Shown: piece by piece, positions 1 through 7,865 of the stretch
Numbering within the stretch: the stretch's first letter is position 1
Layout: each line of letters opens with the position of its first letter
Origin: Parvicella sp963922585
Lineage (GTDB): Bacteria > Bacteroidota > Bacteroidia > Flavobacteriales_D > Parvicellaceae
Reading direction: 5' to 3'
DNA: 24,733 bases
Assembly (NCBI GenBank): GCA_963922585.1
Contig: CAWUIK010000046.1
Span: 1-24,733, forward strand
Notes under the pieces: generated by a model
What the model was told of the DNA's origin: nothing
Seen by the model: the letters and a program-made list of their open reading frames with translations, nothing else
Databases searched by the model: none
Made by a program: the position numbers and the translations under genes

Positions 1-104
1 ACAAGATACGAAGAATATTTGGAACTACCAAATGTTTTAGTGATTATTTTTAATTTATTTTTCATACCTCTAAATCTTACTAAGACAAGATACGAAGAAT
101 ATTT
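1..104. repeat. 20-bp direct repeat at the left edge (two copies)
   Basis: The sequence ACAAGATACGAAGAATATTT occurs at 1-20 and again, identical, at 85-104, a period of 84 bases. Similarity continues more weakly for about 35 bases after each copy (CCAAA, T-runs, ATTATTTT). The first copy runs into a small hairpin, ATTTGG/CCAAAT, at 17-33. The repeat lies just upstream of a 5'-truncated transporter gene, so it may mark a rearrangement or a repetitive contig end. Its family is not recognised. Confidence 0.75.
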
Positions 105-155
105 GATATATCCAAACTTTTTTACAATTATTTTATCTTAAAGAAGAAATTAAAT

Positions 156-839
156 GTGTTTAATTCAGGAGCCATTGCTGCTGCATACGGTTCTGTAAGC
201 GCTGTAACTTTTGTTACTGCCGTTTCATATCTCGAAGCTCACGACATGACACTTCATGGTCATATGGTGGCAATAATGGCTTTAATGGAATCTCCTGCAA
301 TCATCATGGGACTCCTTTTAGTTTCAATTTACAATAAAGATGAAAATGAAATTATCAAAAAGCGAACAGCCATAAAACATTCTTTTACCAATGGAAGTGT
401 ACTTCTTATTTTGGGAAGTTTGGTGATTGGATTTTTTGCCAATGCTCAACAAGCAGAAGGAATCAAGCCATTTACCAACGATTTATTTAAAGGGTTTTTA
501 GCAATTTTCTTATTAGATATGGGTATAACGAGCGGAAAGAAACTAAAAGCATTTTTCTCTTTCGGAACTTTCCCACTAATTTTCGCGATTTTCATACCTT
601 TAATCAATGGAATCGCAATTGCTTATTTAAGTTCATTTGTGACACCAGACGTTACGAATAGATTTATGTTTGCTATTTTAGGAGCAAGTGCTTCCTACAT
701 TGCTGTGCCTGCAGCCATGAAAATATCTGTACCTAAAGCCAATCCTGGGTTATTTTTACCAATGGCATTAGCCATCACATTCCCTATTAATATCACCATT
801 GGAATGCCTCTCTATTTTTATATTGCTCAAATGACTTGA
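156..839 (+). pseudogene. sbtA: 5'-truncated SbtA-type sodium-dependent bicarbonate transporter
   Basis: The 227 residues match the C-terminal two thirds of the SbtA family of inner-membrane Na+/HCO3- symporters. Recognisable landmarks are AAAYGSVSAVTFVTA near the start, ALMESPAI, the KPFTNDLFKGFLAIFLLDMG helix, ASASYIAVPAAM and the ITFPINI end. Full-length family members are about 320-370 residues, so about 100 N-terminal residues (the first membrane helices) are absent. The frame stays open upstream to about base 84, but those codons do not look like SbtA and contain no ATG. The only start is a GTG at 156, almost at the point where homology begins. The break therefore lies near 150-160, immediately after the repeat region. 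It is either a real deletion or insertion scar or a misassembly at a contig end. Function is unlikely from this copy. Family assignment is from remembered sequence patterns. Confidence 0.8.
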
Positions 840-851
840 TTTTAATAACAA

Positions 852-1791
852 CTATTGTTTTTCTGGCAAAAGGTAATTTAAACCTTTAATACTCAAAGAA
901 ACAAATGGCAAAAAAACCAAAACACCAAGAATATTGAAAATCATATGTGCATTGGCAATTTGACTTCCAATATCTTCTCTTTGAGATATATATTTTATTA
1001 ACTCTACAAAAGGTTCAAAAAGTATAAGTCCTATAATAATTGTAGAAAAGTTGAAAACAAGATGAAAAAGTCCTGCTTTTAACGCTTGCCTTGTACCTTT
1101 AAAAGTAGCAATAAGTGTATCCGAACAAGTGCCTAACTCTGCTCCAAACATTACAGAAATCCCACCAGCAATCGAAAGGATCTCTTCCTTACCCAAAATA
1201 ATCGCCATCCCTACCGTTCCACTGGAAGATTGAATTATCAAAGTGATTAAACCTCCCATAAGCGCCCCTCTAAGAGGATTATTTTCTATACTTGCTATTT
1301 GATTAAAGAAAAAAGGACTCGTTTTTAGTGGTTCTACAGATTGCTCCATAAGAAATAAACCGTAAAACAACATGCCAAAAAAAAGAAAAATTGCTCCAAT
1401 TTTTTGATATCTTTTTTGAGAAGCAAAAAGGTGCATTGCTAGCCCTAAAACTAAGGGCACAGATGCATATTGTGAAATATCTAGCGATATGAGTTGACTG
1501 GAAAATGTAGTTCCAATATTTGCTCCCATTATCAAACCAACTGCCTGTTTAAAATCAAGACTTTTGGCGTTGATAAATACAATAAACAAAAATAATTACT
1601 GCAGAAGAAGATCCTAATAATATCGTAAAAACAGTTCCGGTAATTATAGAATACAAAAGATTTTTGTTGTACTTAGCGATAATACGTTTTGCATCTTCAT
1701 TAAAAAAACCTTTTAATACTGTCGATAATCTTGTGATACTATATAAAAAAAGTACCAATCCACCGAGTAATAATGGTAATATCTCACCCAT
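852..1791 (-). pseudogene. Na+/phosphate symporter family protein, frameshifted
   Basis: Two minus-strand frames together make one Na/Pi cotransporter (NptA-like) of about 312 residues. The first frame (to 1555) covers the first helices through GSSSAVII. The second (852-1589) continues with FINAKSLDFKQAVGLIMGANIGTT, then IIQSSSG and GAELGT of the second inverted repeat. The frames are joined by deleting one base from the run of five A at 1588-1592, which gives AVIILFIVFINAKS. The family carries a QSSS motif in each repeat. Here the second is intact but the first reads GSSS, a missing glutamine. ATG at 1791 is the likely start, because the GTG at 1812 is the last base of a promoter box. No PhoU domain is present. 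It could be a true pseudogene or a sequencing error in the homopolymer. Confidence 0.8.
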
Positions 1792-1811
1792 AAACAATAA
1801 AATATAAACCA

Positions 1812-1819
1812 CAAAATTA
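1812..1819 (-). promoter_or_regulatory. Candidate -7 box for the Na/Pi symporter gene
   Basis: The minus strand reads TAATTTTG, matching the Bacteroidota -7 consensus TAnnTTTG. It ends 20 bases before the ATG at 1791. No TTG lies at the right distance for a -33 box, so support is moderate. Confidence 0.4.
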
Positions 1820-1899
1820 ATTTATTTGACTTTCTTATCTTATAATGATTAAGAACATTAATGAATCTTTAAGAATAGTCCTATTTTGTAGAAACAATT

Positions 1900-2460
1900 T
1901 TACTTCGTCCTTTTAGGATTATCTTTTACAAATGCTTCCCAACCAGAGTAAGATTTACTCACATTTTCACTTACTTTTCCATTTTGGAAATAATGACAAA
2001 CAGCTGCAGCCAAACCATCTGTAGCGTCTAAATACTTGGGTAAATCTTTGAAATTCAAAATCGTTTGCAACATTCCTGCTACTTGCTCTTTGCTGGCATT
2101 TCCACTTCCAGTAATGGCTTGCTTTATAGATTTTGGGGAATATTCCACCACAGGAATATCTTTTGTGAGCACCGCTGCCATCGCTACACCTTGCGCTCTT
2201 CCTAATTTGAGCATAGACTGAACATTTTTCCCAAAAAAAGGCGCTTCGATTGCCACTTCATCTGGAAGGTAGGTTTTCATCAAAAAAGTGACTTTCTCAA
2301 AGATAGATTTTAATTTAAGTTGATGGTTTTCAAGTTTTTCTAGATGGATTACCCCAGTGTTAATTAACGAAATATTCTTGCCTTTTACACCAATCAATCC
2401 GTAACCCATCACATTTGTTCCTGGGTCTAATCCTAAAATTATTTTGTCAAACTCCTTCAT
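1900..2460 (-). CDS. ruvC: Holliday junction endonuclease RuvC
   Basis: RuvC cuts Holliday junctions during homologous recombination and repair, working with the RuvAB branch-migration motor in the cytoplasm. The 186-residue length is normal. The RNase H-like fold is clear: ILGLDPGTN with catalytic Asp12, VAIEAPFFGKN with Glu72, and LDATDGLAAAVCH with Asp145 and Asp148, the four acidic metal-binding residues known from E. coli RuvC. The GRAQG and SPKSIKQAITGSG segments are also typical. The ATG at 2460 fits the family N-terminus. It is divergent from the flippase-like gene, and the promoter regions overlap. RuvA and RuvB are not in the window. Confidence 0.97.
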   Translation of the reverse strand: MKEFDKIILGLDPGTNVMGYGLIGVKGKNISLINTGVIHLEKLENHQLKLKSIFEKVTFLMKTYLPDEVAIEAPFFGKNVQSMLKLGRAQGVAMAAVLTKDIPVVEYSPKSIKQAITGSGNASKEQVAGMLQTILNFKDLPKYLDATDGLAAAVCHYFQNGKVSENVSKSYSGWEAFVKDNPKRTK

Positions 2461-2472
2461 TGATTACATTTG
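2444..2472 (+). promoter_or_regulatory. Promoter for the flippase-glycosyltransferase-permease operon
   Basis: TTG at 2444-2446, an 18-base spacer and TACATTTG at 2465-2472 match the Bacteroidota primary sigma promoter (TTG, 17-23 bases, TAnnTTTG). Transcription would begin near 2478, which puts the upstream TTG start codon of the downstream frame outside the mRNA. The promoter also overlaps the first codons of ruvC on the other strand. Confidence 0.6.
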
Positions 2473-3472
2473 CATAAGAATAAAATCTAAAATCATCAAA
2501 AAGTCAAAAATATATCAATATTTATTCTTTGTTGTAAAAGTAGTCATTTTCTTTTTTGCATTGTATTTTCTATACACGCAGTTTAGAGAAAAAAACGAAA
2601 TTAGCATTGCCAATCATATGGCTCAAAGCCTCAATTCGGCAGAAAGTTGGTTGATGATTTTGCTTATTTTTTTATTACAATTTGTAAATTATGGTATCGA
2701 AAATGCCAAATGGCGAGTTGCTTACAAAGAACTTAAAAGTAGTTCTTTTATCAAAACATGGAAAGCAGTGTATGCTGGAAACGCTATAGCCTTATTTACT
2801 CCCGACAGATTGGGAACTTTTATCGGACGCTTTGGATATTTGAAAGATTATTCAAAAACACAAATTACATATACTACATTTGTTGGGAATTACGCACAAC
2901 TCTGTACTACCCTTTTGTTTGCAGTTGTTGGGATGGTCATTGCTTGGAATCACGAATTAGTTTTTAGATTCCCAGAGGCACTTAGTATACCGAATTTGGT
3001 GCTCATTTTTACACCCATTACAGTTTTGTTTTTTTCATTTTTCTTTTACCAAGAATTACTGATTCAATGGTTTTCTAGATTCAAAGCAAAATGGATGCAG
3101 GATGTTGTAACCAAGCTCAATTTTGTTCAAGAATATAGCATAGCAAGGCTCACTAGTATTCTTGTTTTAAGTGCATTAAGATATTTGGTTTTTGTTCTTC
3201 AATTTTATATTGCTATCAAAGTATTTCAATTGGACTTTGATCTACTCACTACGCTTTCTTTTTGCGGTATCCTCTACCTTTTCTCAACATTAATTCCATC
3301 TCCATTTATGGGGAATTTAGGAACTAGAGAAGCAGTTGCGGTGTATTTATTATCCAATTTAAATGGGGAGGTCGCTGTAATTTCAGCGTCACTTTTTATT
3401 TGGTTGATTAACGTTGTTTTTCCTTCCATTCTTGGTGGATTATTTTTTTTAACTAAAAAAGAAGCGCTATGA
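2444..3472 (+). CDS. Flippase-like / lysylphosphatidylglycerol synthase TM-region family membrane protein
   Basis: A hydrophobic protein of about 330-342 residues with roughly seven or eight membrane segments and no soluble MprF transferase domain. It resembles the UPF0104/LPG-synthase transmembrane family (PF03706), whose members move or modify lipids. The substrate is unknown here. Family-like signs are the early amphipathic segment after the first helix, NAIALFTPDRLGTFIGRFGYL, and the C-terminal LIPSPFMGNLGTREAVAVYLL. The coordinates give the widest frame, starting with TTG at 2444. That TTG is probably a promoter -33 element, and no ATG, GTG or TTG lies before the first helix after the predicted transcription start. 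ATA at 2480 is the best-placed alternative. The stop overlaps the next gene as ATGA, which implies coupled translation with the glycosyltransferase, perhaps for a glycolipid. Confidence 0.8.
   Translation: MSNSFIDYICIRIKSKIIKKSKIYQYLFFVVKVVIFFFALYFLYTQFREKNEISIANHMAQSLNSAESWLMILLIFLLQFVNYGIENAKWRVAYKELKSSSFIKTWKAVYAGNAIALFTPDRLGTFIGRFGYLKDYSKTQITYTTFVGNYAQLCTTLLFAVVGMVIAWNHELVFRFPEALSIPNLVLIFTPITVLFFSFFFYQELLIQWFSRFKAKWMQDVVTKLNFVQEYSIARLTSILVLSALRYLVFVLQFYIAIKVFQLDFDLLTTLSFCGILYLFSTLIPSPFMGNLGTREAVAVYLLSNLNGEVAVISASLFIWLINVVFPSILGGLFFLTKKEAL
2505..2512 (-). promoter_or_regulatory. Candidate -7 box for ruvC
   Basis: The minus strand reads TATTTTTG, a match to TAnnTTTG, 44 bases before the ruvC ATG and inside the 5' part of the divergent flippase gene. 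No clear TTG is found at -33. The two divergent transcripts would overlap at their 5' ends. Confidence 0.35.
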
Positions 3473-4575
3473 TGGACAAAATTTTATTATTTGTTTTTGG
3501 AACATACGCTTTAATGATGATTTTCCTTATGATTGGTTTTTTACTAAGCATCTCAAAAAAAAGGAAAAACAAAAAGAAAAAGCAATCTTTCAGTATTTTG
3601 ATTCCTATTTTCAATGAAGAGAAGAATCTTCCTAATTTGATTACACACCTTTCTCAAATAGATTATCCCAAAACAGATTTTGAAGTTATTTTCATCAATG
3701 ATTGCTCAACAGACAAGAGTTTTGAATGGCTTGAAGAACAAGAAGATTATTTTGAATTCAAACATGCTATAATCAATCTACATAAAAAAGCAGGAAAAAA
3801 AACAGCGTTGGAAAAAGCTTGGACATTAGCAAATTTTGAAAATATTGTAACTACAGATGCTGATTGCATCATGAAACCAGATTGGCTGAAAGTCATCAAC
3901 AGACAAAAAAGTGATCTTTCCATCGGAATTGTGCTCAAAAAATCAAATTCTTTGAGTTTCCTGCATAAATTTCAAGAAGTTGAGTCAATGATGTTGGCAG
4001 GAATAACTATTGGTTCTGGCGCTTTAAAAACCCCTATTTTGAGTAGTGGAGCCAATTTGAGTTATTCCAAAAAAACGGCAAAATTTCTTAGACCATACAA
4101 AGACAATAAAACAATGATTTCTGGTGATGATATGTTTATGTTGAATGCTATGCGTAATGCCAATCGAAAAATTACTATTAGGCCTGAAAACAGTGTTTCT
4201 ACGACTGTAAAAAAAACTTGGAACAGTTATTTTGAACAAACAGCAAGATGGTCTTCAAAGACTTTACCAGGAAAAAGAGTTAAAAAACTCAGGATAAAAG
4301 GACTCTCATTTGTTGCATTCACGACACTTTTATCGAACGTATTATGGTTATTCACATTTGCTTTATATTTTATAACATTCGATAATATTTTTATATACTT
4401 AGCATTAATTAAACCATTAGTTGATTTTTTATTTTTATTTTTGACCTCGTTATTTTATAAAAGATTAATTTTATTCATCTTTGCACCTATGGTTGCGATA
4501 ACCTACCCCGTATATCTTCTAATATTAGGAGTGAAAGTAATGACTTATAAAGAGAATTGGTCTGCCAATGACTAA
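3469..4575 (+). CDS. Membrane-bound family 2 glycosyltransferase
   Basis: A 368-residue processive-type GT2 enzyme that should move a sugar from a nucleotide donor to a lipid or glycan acceptor at the inner membrane. An N-terminal helix (about 5-30) is followed by a lysine-rich turn and the GT-A fold: FSILIPIFNEEKN at 41-53, VIFINDCSTD, a DxD motif (D130-A-D132) for metal and nucleotide binding, SGDD at 218-221 in the acceptor region, and QTARW at 257-261, the Q/RxxRW signature of this family. Two or three C-terminal helices end the protein. The ATG overlaps the upstream flippase stop by 4 bases, and its own stop overlaps the permease start by 8. The acceptor and sugar cannot be told from the sequence. 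A lipid-linked product fits the flippase-like neighbour. Confidence 0.9.
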   Translation: MMDKILLFVFGTYALMMIFLMIGFLLSISKKRKNKKKKQSFSILIPIFNEEKNLPNLITHLSQIDYPKTDFEVIFINDCSTDKSFEWLEEQEDYFEFKHAIINLHKKAGKKTALEKAWTLANFENIVTTDADCIMKPDWLKVINRQKSDLSIGIVLKKSNSLSFLHKFQEVESMMLAGITIGSGALKTPILSSGANLSYSKKTAKFLRPYKDNKTMISGDDMFMLNAMRNANRKITIRPENSVSTTVKKTWNSYFEQTARWSSKTLPGKRVKKLRIKGLSFVAFTTLLSNVLWLFTFALYFITFDNIFIYLALIKPLVDFLFLFLTSLFYKRLILFIFAPMVAITYPVYLLILGVKVMTYKENWSAND

Positions 4576-5818
4576 GAAAAAGGAAAATAAAAATAGAAGT
4601 CTCTGGGGAGATGCTTGGACTAAACTGAAAAAGAACAAGCCAGCAATGCTGGGTTTAATTGTGATTTCATTTGCTGTTTTAATTTCCATTTTAGGGGCAA
4701 ACATTAGACCTGACGCCACACCTGATGCAAATGATCAACATCCACCAATTGCTAAACTGACTCCAGGCTCAGAAATTGACATGCTTAAAATCCGAAAAAA
4801 TGAAGAGGTTGAAAAATCTGGTTTCTTTGGAAAGTTGTTTATGGGTGGATCAGAAAATGATTACAAATCTTACCCTTTTCTAAGTTATCAATTTGACGGC
4901 ATTAATTTAGTAATAGAAGATTATTACATAGCAGGACCCATGAGTAAGTACGAAGCATCCTATAGAAGTTATGCTTTACCTGAAATATTATACCCTCTTG
5001 ATATTGAGAAAGATGAAAAATTTAAATTATTAGACAATAATCAAGTTGAAATTTATTTATTATCCAAAGAAACGATCACCAAAAGCATTGAAGAAATGCA
5101 AAAAGAGATTGAAGAAAACATCATCACTAAACAGAAGTTTTATTTAGGCACGGACAGACACGGAAGAGATTTTCTGAGTAGAATTATGTCAGGAACCATT
5201 ATTTCTTTATCAGTAGGTTTAATCTCTGTTTTTATTGCAATTGTAATCGGATTAATCATGGGTGCTCTTGCTGGATACTACAGAGGTTGGGTTGATGAAG
5301 TAATTATGTTTGTTATCAATGTTATCTGGTCTATTCCTGCTTTACTACTGATTATTTCCATTATGATGATAGTAGGGAAAGGTTTTACGACAGTTTTTAT
5401 GGCGGTTGGACTCATCATGTGGGTTGACCTAGCAAGATTAGTGAGAGGTCAGGTATTGAGTTTGAGAGAAAAAGAATTTATTGAAGCAGGAAGAGCGCTA
5501 GGATTTAATGATGTAAGAATTATTGGAAGACATATACTTCCTAACATCATCGGCCCTGTTATAGTACAAAGCGCCAATAATTTTGCTACCGCAATACTTT
5601 TAGAAGCGGGATTGAGTTATTTGGGAATCGGAACTCAAATACCTATGGCTTCATGGGGAAGTATCATTACAGATCACCAAGGTTTCATCAACCAACCAGA
5701 ATATAGTTTCCTAGCACTTGTTCCAGGTATATGTATCGTTATTCTTGTATTTTCATTCATGCTTCTTGGCAATGGCTTAAGGGATGCATTTGACACCAAA
5801 GGGATAGACTCTCTATAA
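4568..5818 (+). CDS. OppC/DppC-type ABC transporter permease
   Basis: The 416-residue inner-membrane permease belongs to the peptide/nickel importer class. The first helix is at about 26-44 after a basic N-terminus (OppC_N region). The signature LGTDRHGRDFLSR lies at 194-206, followed by five membrane helices. The EAA loop at 303-328 (EFIEAGRALGF to HILPNI) contacts the ATPase subunit. Between helix 1 and the signature sit about 145 mostly polar residues, much longer than the short loop in E. coli OppC/DppC. This is probably a periplasmic domain. The partner permease, ATPases and binding protein are not in the window, so it relies on subunits encoded elsewhere. It is the last gene of the operon, overlapping the glycosyltransferase by 8 bases. 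The substrate is unknown. Confidence 0.93.
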   Translation: MTKKKENKNRSLWGDAWTKLKKNKPAMLGLIVISFAVLISILGANIRPDATPDANDQHPPIAKLTPGSEIDMLKIRKNEEVEKSGFFGKLFMGGSENDYKSYPFLSYQFDGINLVIEDYYIAGPMSKYEASYRSYALPEILYPLDIEKDEKFKLLDNNQVEIYLLSKETITKSIEEMQKEIEENIITKQKFYLGTDRHGRDFLSRIMSGTIISLSVGLISVFIAIVIGLIMGALAGYYRGWVDEVIMFVINVIWSIPALLLIISIMMIVGKGFTTVFMAVGLIMWVDLARLVRGQVLSLREKEFIEAGRALGFNDVRIIGRHILPNIIGPVIVQSANNFATAILLEAGLSYLGIGTQIPMASWGSIITDHQGFINQPEYSFLALVPGICIVILVFSFMLLGNGLRDAFDTKGIDSL

Positions 5819-6016
5819 AGGAAAGTATTATCTTTATCTTTAAATAATCGAATGCAACATATTGGTTTTTAAGTTCTTAAATTAAATAATAAAAGTCATT
5901 TTTATCTTTACACCAAAAACATTTCACCCCTGTAAATACTCAAACTAGATCACCAAATTGATTTCTTTTGTTATTAAATCAAAATAAAATTAGAGTTCTA
6001 GTTGGATTGTTCTTCT

Positions 6017-6024
6017 TACATTTG
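6017..6024 (+). promoter_or_regulatory. -7 promoter box for the mtaB operon
   Basis: TACATTTG matches TAnnTTTG and ends 14 bases before the mtaB ATG. No TTG stands at the ideal -33 distance, so only the -7 half is convincing. The rest of the 5819-6038 gap shows AT-rich sequence without a recognisable gene or hairpin. Confidence 0.5.
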
Positions 6025-6038
6025 TAACCATAAAATTT

Positions 6039-7367
6039 ATGAACTACGGCACAGCAGCATATTACACTTTAGGTTGTAAACTCAACTTTTCAGAGACAAG
6101 CACTATCGCTCAATCTCTCTCTAAAGAAGGCTTTGCAAAAGTAAATTTTGAGGAAGGTGCAGACGTTTATGTTATCAACACCTGCTCTGTTACAGATCAA
6201 GCAGACAAAAAATGTAGAAACATAGTTCGAAAAGCACTTTCGTACAATCCTGATGCATTTATTGCCGTGATTGGATGCTACGCACAACTAAAACCTGAAG
6301 AAATAGCAAGAATCGAAGGAGTTGACATTGTTTTAGGCGCCAATGAGAAGTTCAATATCAAAGATTACTTAGCGGATTTATCCAAAAAGGAAACAACTCA
6401 TATAGAGAACGAAGAAATCAAAACCACCAAAGAATTTATTCCAGGATACAGTACTGGTGATAGAACACGTTCTTTTCTAAAAGTCCAAGATGGTTGCAAT
6501 TATTTCTGTGCTTTTTGTACCATTCCTTTAGCAAGAGGCAGAGGTAGAAACGCTACGATAGCCGAAACTATTGCCAAAGCCAAAGAACTCGCTTTAACAG
6601 ATGTTAAAGAAGTAGTTTTAACAGGTGTAAACATTGGTGATTTTGGTTACGGAACAGATGAAAACTTCTTTCAATTAATTCAAGAATTAGACAAAATAGA
6701 AGGCATAGAAAGATTCAGAATTAGTTCAATCGAACCCAATCTCCTTTCTAATGAAATCATTGAATTTGTAAGTAAAAGCAAAAGATTTGCACCCCATTTT
6801 CATATTCCACTTCAAAGTGGCAGTGATTTGCTTTTAGAAAGGATGAGAAGAAGATACAAAACAGATTTATACAGAAGTCGTATCGAAAAAATTAAAACCC
6901 TGATGCCTGACTGCTGCATCGGTGTTGACGTAATCGTTGGATTCCCTGGTGAAACAGATGAAGAATTTCAAAAAACTTTTGAATTCTTAAATGAATTAGA
7001 CATTTCATACCTACACGTTTTCACCTATTCAGAAAGAGATAATACGACCGCTTTAAGAATGGATGGCATTGTTCCTATTCTCGTAAGAAAAGAACGAAAT
7101 AAAATGCTTACTATATTGAGTAACAAAAAGAAAAGAGCCTTTTATGAATCTCAAAAACAAAGAACTGACAAAGTGGTTTTTGAAGCCTCTGAAGACAATG
7201 GAATGATGTATGGATTCACCAAAAACTATGTAAAAGTAAAAACACCTTTCAACCCCTTGATGATTAACCAATCTTCACATGTTAAACTAACTGAATTAGA
7301 TAGAGATGGAGTTTTTAAAATAGAATTTACAGAAGAAAGAATGACTACTCACGCCTTAATTGGATAA
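6039..7367 (+). CDS. mtaB: tRNA t6A37 methylthiotransferase MtaB
   Basis: This radical-SAM enzyme adds a methylthio group to N6-threonylcarbamoyladenosine at position 37 of tRNAs reading ANN codons (ms2t6A), which supports decoding accuracy. At 442 residues it is of normal size. The N-terminal methylthiotransferase domain carries three cluster cysteines, Cys13 (LGCKLN), Cys49 (NTCSVT) and Cys80 (GCYAQ). The radical-SAM motif CxxxCxxC is Cys153, Cys157, Cys160. The C-terminal part (about 375-435) fits a TRAM RNA-binding domain. LGCKLN rather than the MiaB-type LGCxMN favours MtaB. It is first in an apparent operon with a small acidic protein and carbonic anhydrase, which have no obvious link to tRNA modification. 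Confidence 0.93.
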   Translation: MNYGTAAYYTLGCKLNFSETSTIAQSLSKEGFAKVNFEEGADVYVINTCSVTDQADKKCRNIVRKALSYNPDAFIAVIGCYAQLKPEEIARIEGVDIVLGANEKFNIKDYLADLSKKETTHIENEEIKTTKEFIPGYSTGDRTRSFLKVQDGCNYFCAFCTIPLARGRGRNATIAETIAKAKELALTDVKEVVLTGVNIGDFGYGTDENFFQLIQELDKIEGIERFRISSIEPNLLSNEIIEFVSKSKRFAPHFHIPLQSGSDLLLERMRRRYKTDLYRSRIEKIKTLMPDCCIGVDVIVGFPGETDEEFQKTFEFLNELDISYLHVFTYSERDNTTALRMDGIVPILVRKERNKMLTILSNKKKRAFYESQKQRTDKVVFEASEDNGMMYGFTKNYVKVKTPFNPLMINQSSHVKLTELDRDGVFKIEFTEERMTTHALIG

Positions 7368-7374
7368 CATAATT

Positions 7375-7854
7375 ATGATTAACCACGACTACGACTCACT
7401 AGTAACAGAAAGGATTAAAAATTCTCAAAACAATTTGGTTGGAGAAAACAATGACTACAAACTCTATATAGATTTCACATCTTTAAACGGATTTGAATTC
7501 CTACAGATACATGTTTTAAGTCAACTCAAAGTGAAAACTTTAAACGGATGTGAAATCTCCTTTTTAAACACCAACAAAACCATCACTTTGAATTCTGACA
7601 CCATAGAAATTGAATCAGAATACTCAAACGAGCTACAAAATTCCATTTTCACTTTTGATATCGATTTAGAGGAGGAATTAATCAATTTTATTAATGAAGA
7701 AATTATTGAAACTATTGAGATTCGTCTAGAAAATAAAACTATTAACATTCCTTTGACACATTTCGAAAATCTAAAAAAAGTCATAACCATTCAAGAAATT
7801 GATGAAGACAAAGATGAAGATGACCTTGAAAATGTTGACTTTGAAGAAATTTAA
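7375..7854 (+). CDS. Acidic protein of unknown function
   Basis: A soluble protein of 159 residues that I do not recognise. It has no signal peptide or membrane segment, alternates strand-like stretches (YKLYIDFT, FLQIHVLS, KTITLNS, TIEIRLE), and ends in a highly acidic tail of Asp and Glu from about residue 138 on. The pattern suggests a small beta-rich fold with a disordered acidic end. The first methionine codon after the mtaB stop is ATG at 7375, seven bases downstream. The in-frame TTG at 7360 overlaps mtaB and is less likely. It lies 11 bases before the carbonic anhydrase gene on the same strand, so the three genes are probably co-transcribed. Confidence 0.75.
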   Translation: MINHDYDSLVTERIKNSQNNLVGENNDYKLYIDFTSLNGFEFLQIHVLSQLKVKTLNGCEISFLNTNKTITLNSDTIEIESEYSNELQNSIFTFDIDLEEELINFINEEIIETIEIRLENKTINIPLTHFENLKKVITIQEIDEDKDEDDLENVDFEEI

Positions 7855-7865
7855 AATAATGAATT

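Noticed and set aside
1..155. The left-edge repeats as a CRISPR array
   Set aside because: Only two 20-base copies 84 bases apart, with partial similarity in the space between and no cas genes.
1555..1592. Programmed ribosomal frameshift joining the two Na/Pi symporter frames
   Set aside because: Joining requires a +1 shift at a T-run with no rare codon, stop codon or slippery motif of a known programmed site. A mutation or sequence error is simpler.
7521..7790. 89-residue minus-strand frame opposite the acidic unknown gene
   Set aside because: The plus-strand frame fits the operon spacing and has protein-like composition. The minus frame is Ser/Ile-rich antisense noise.
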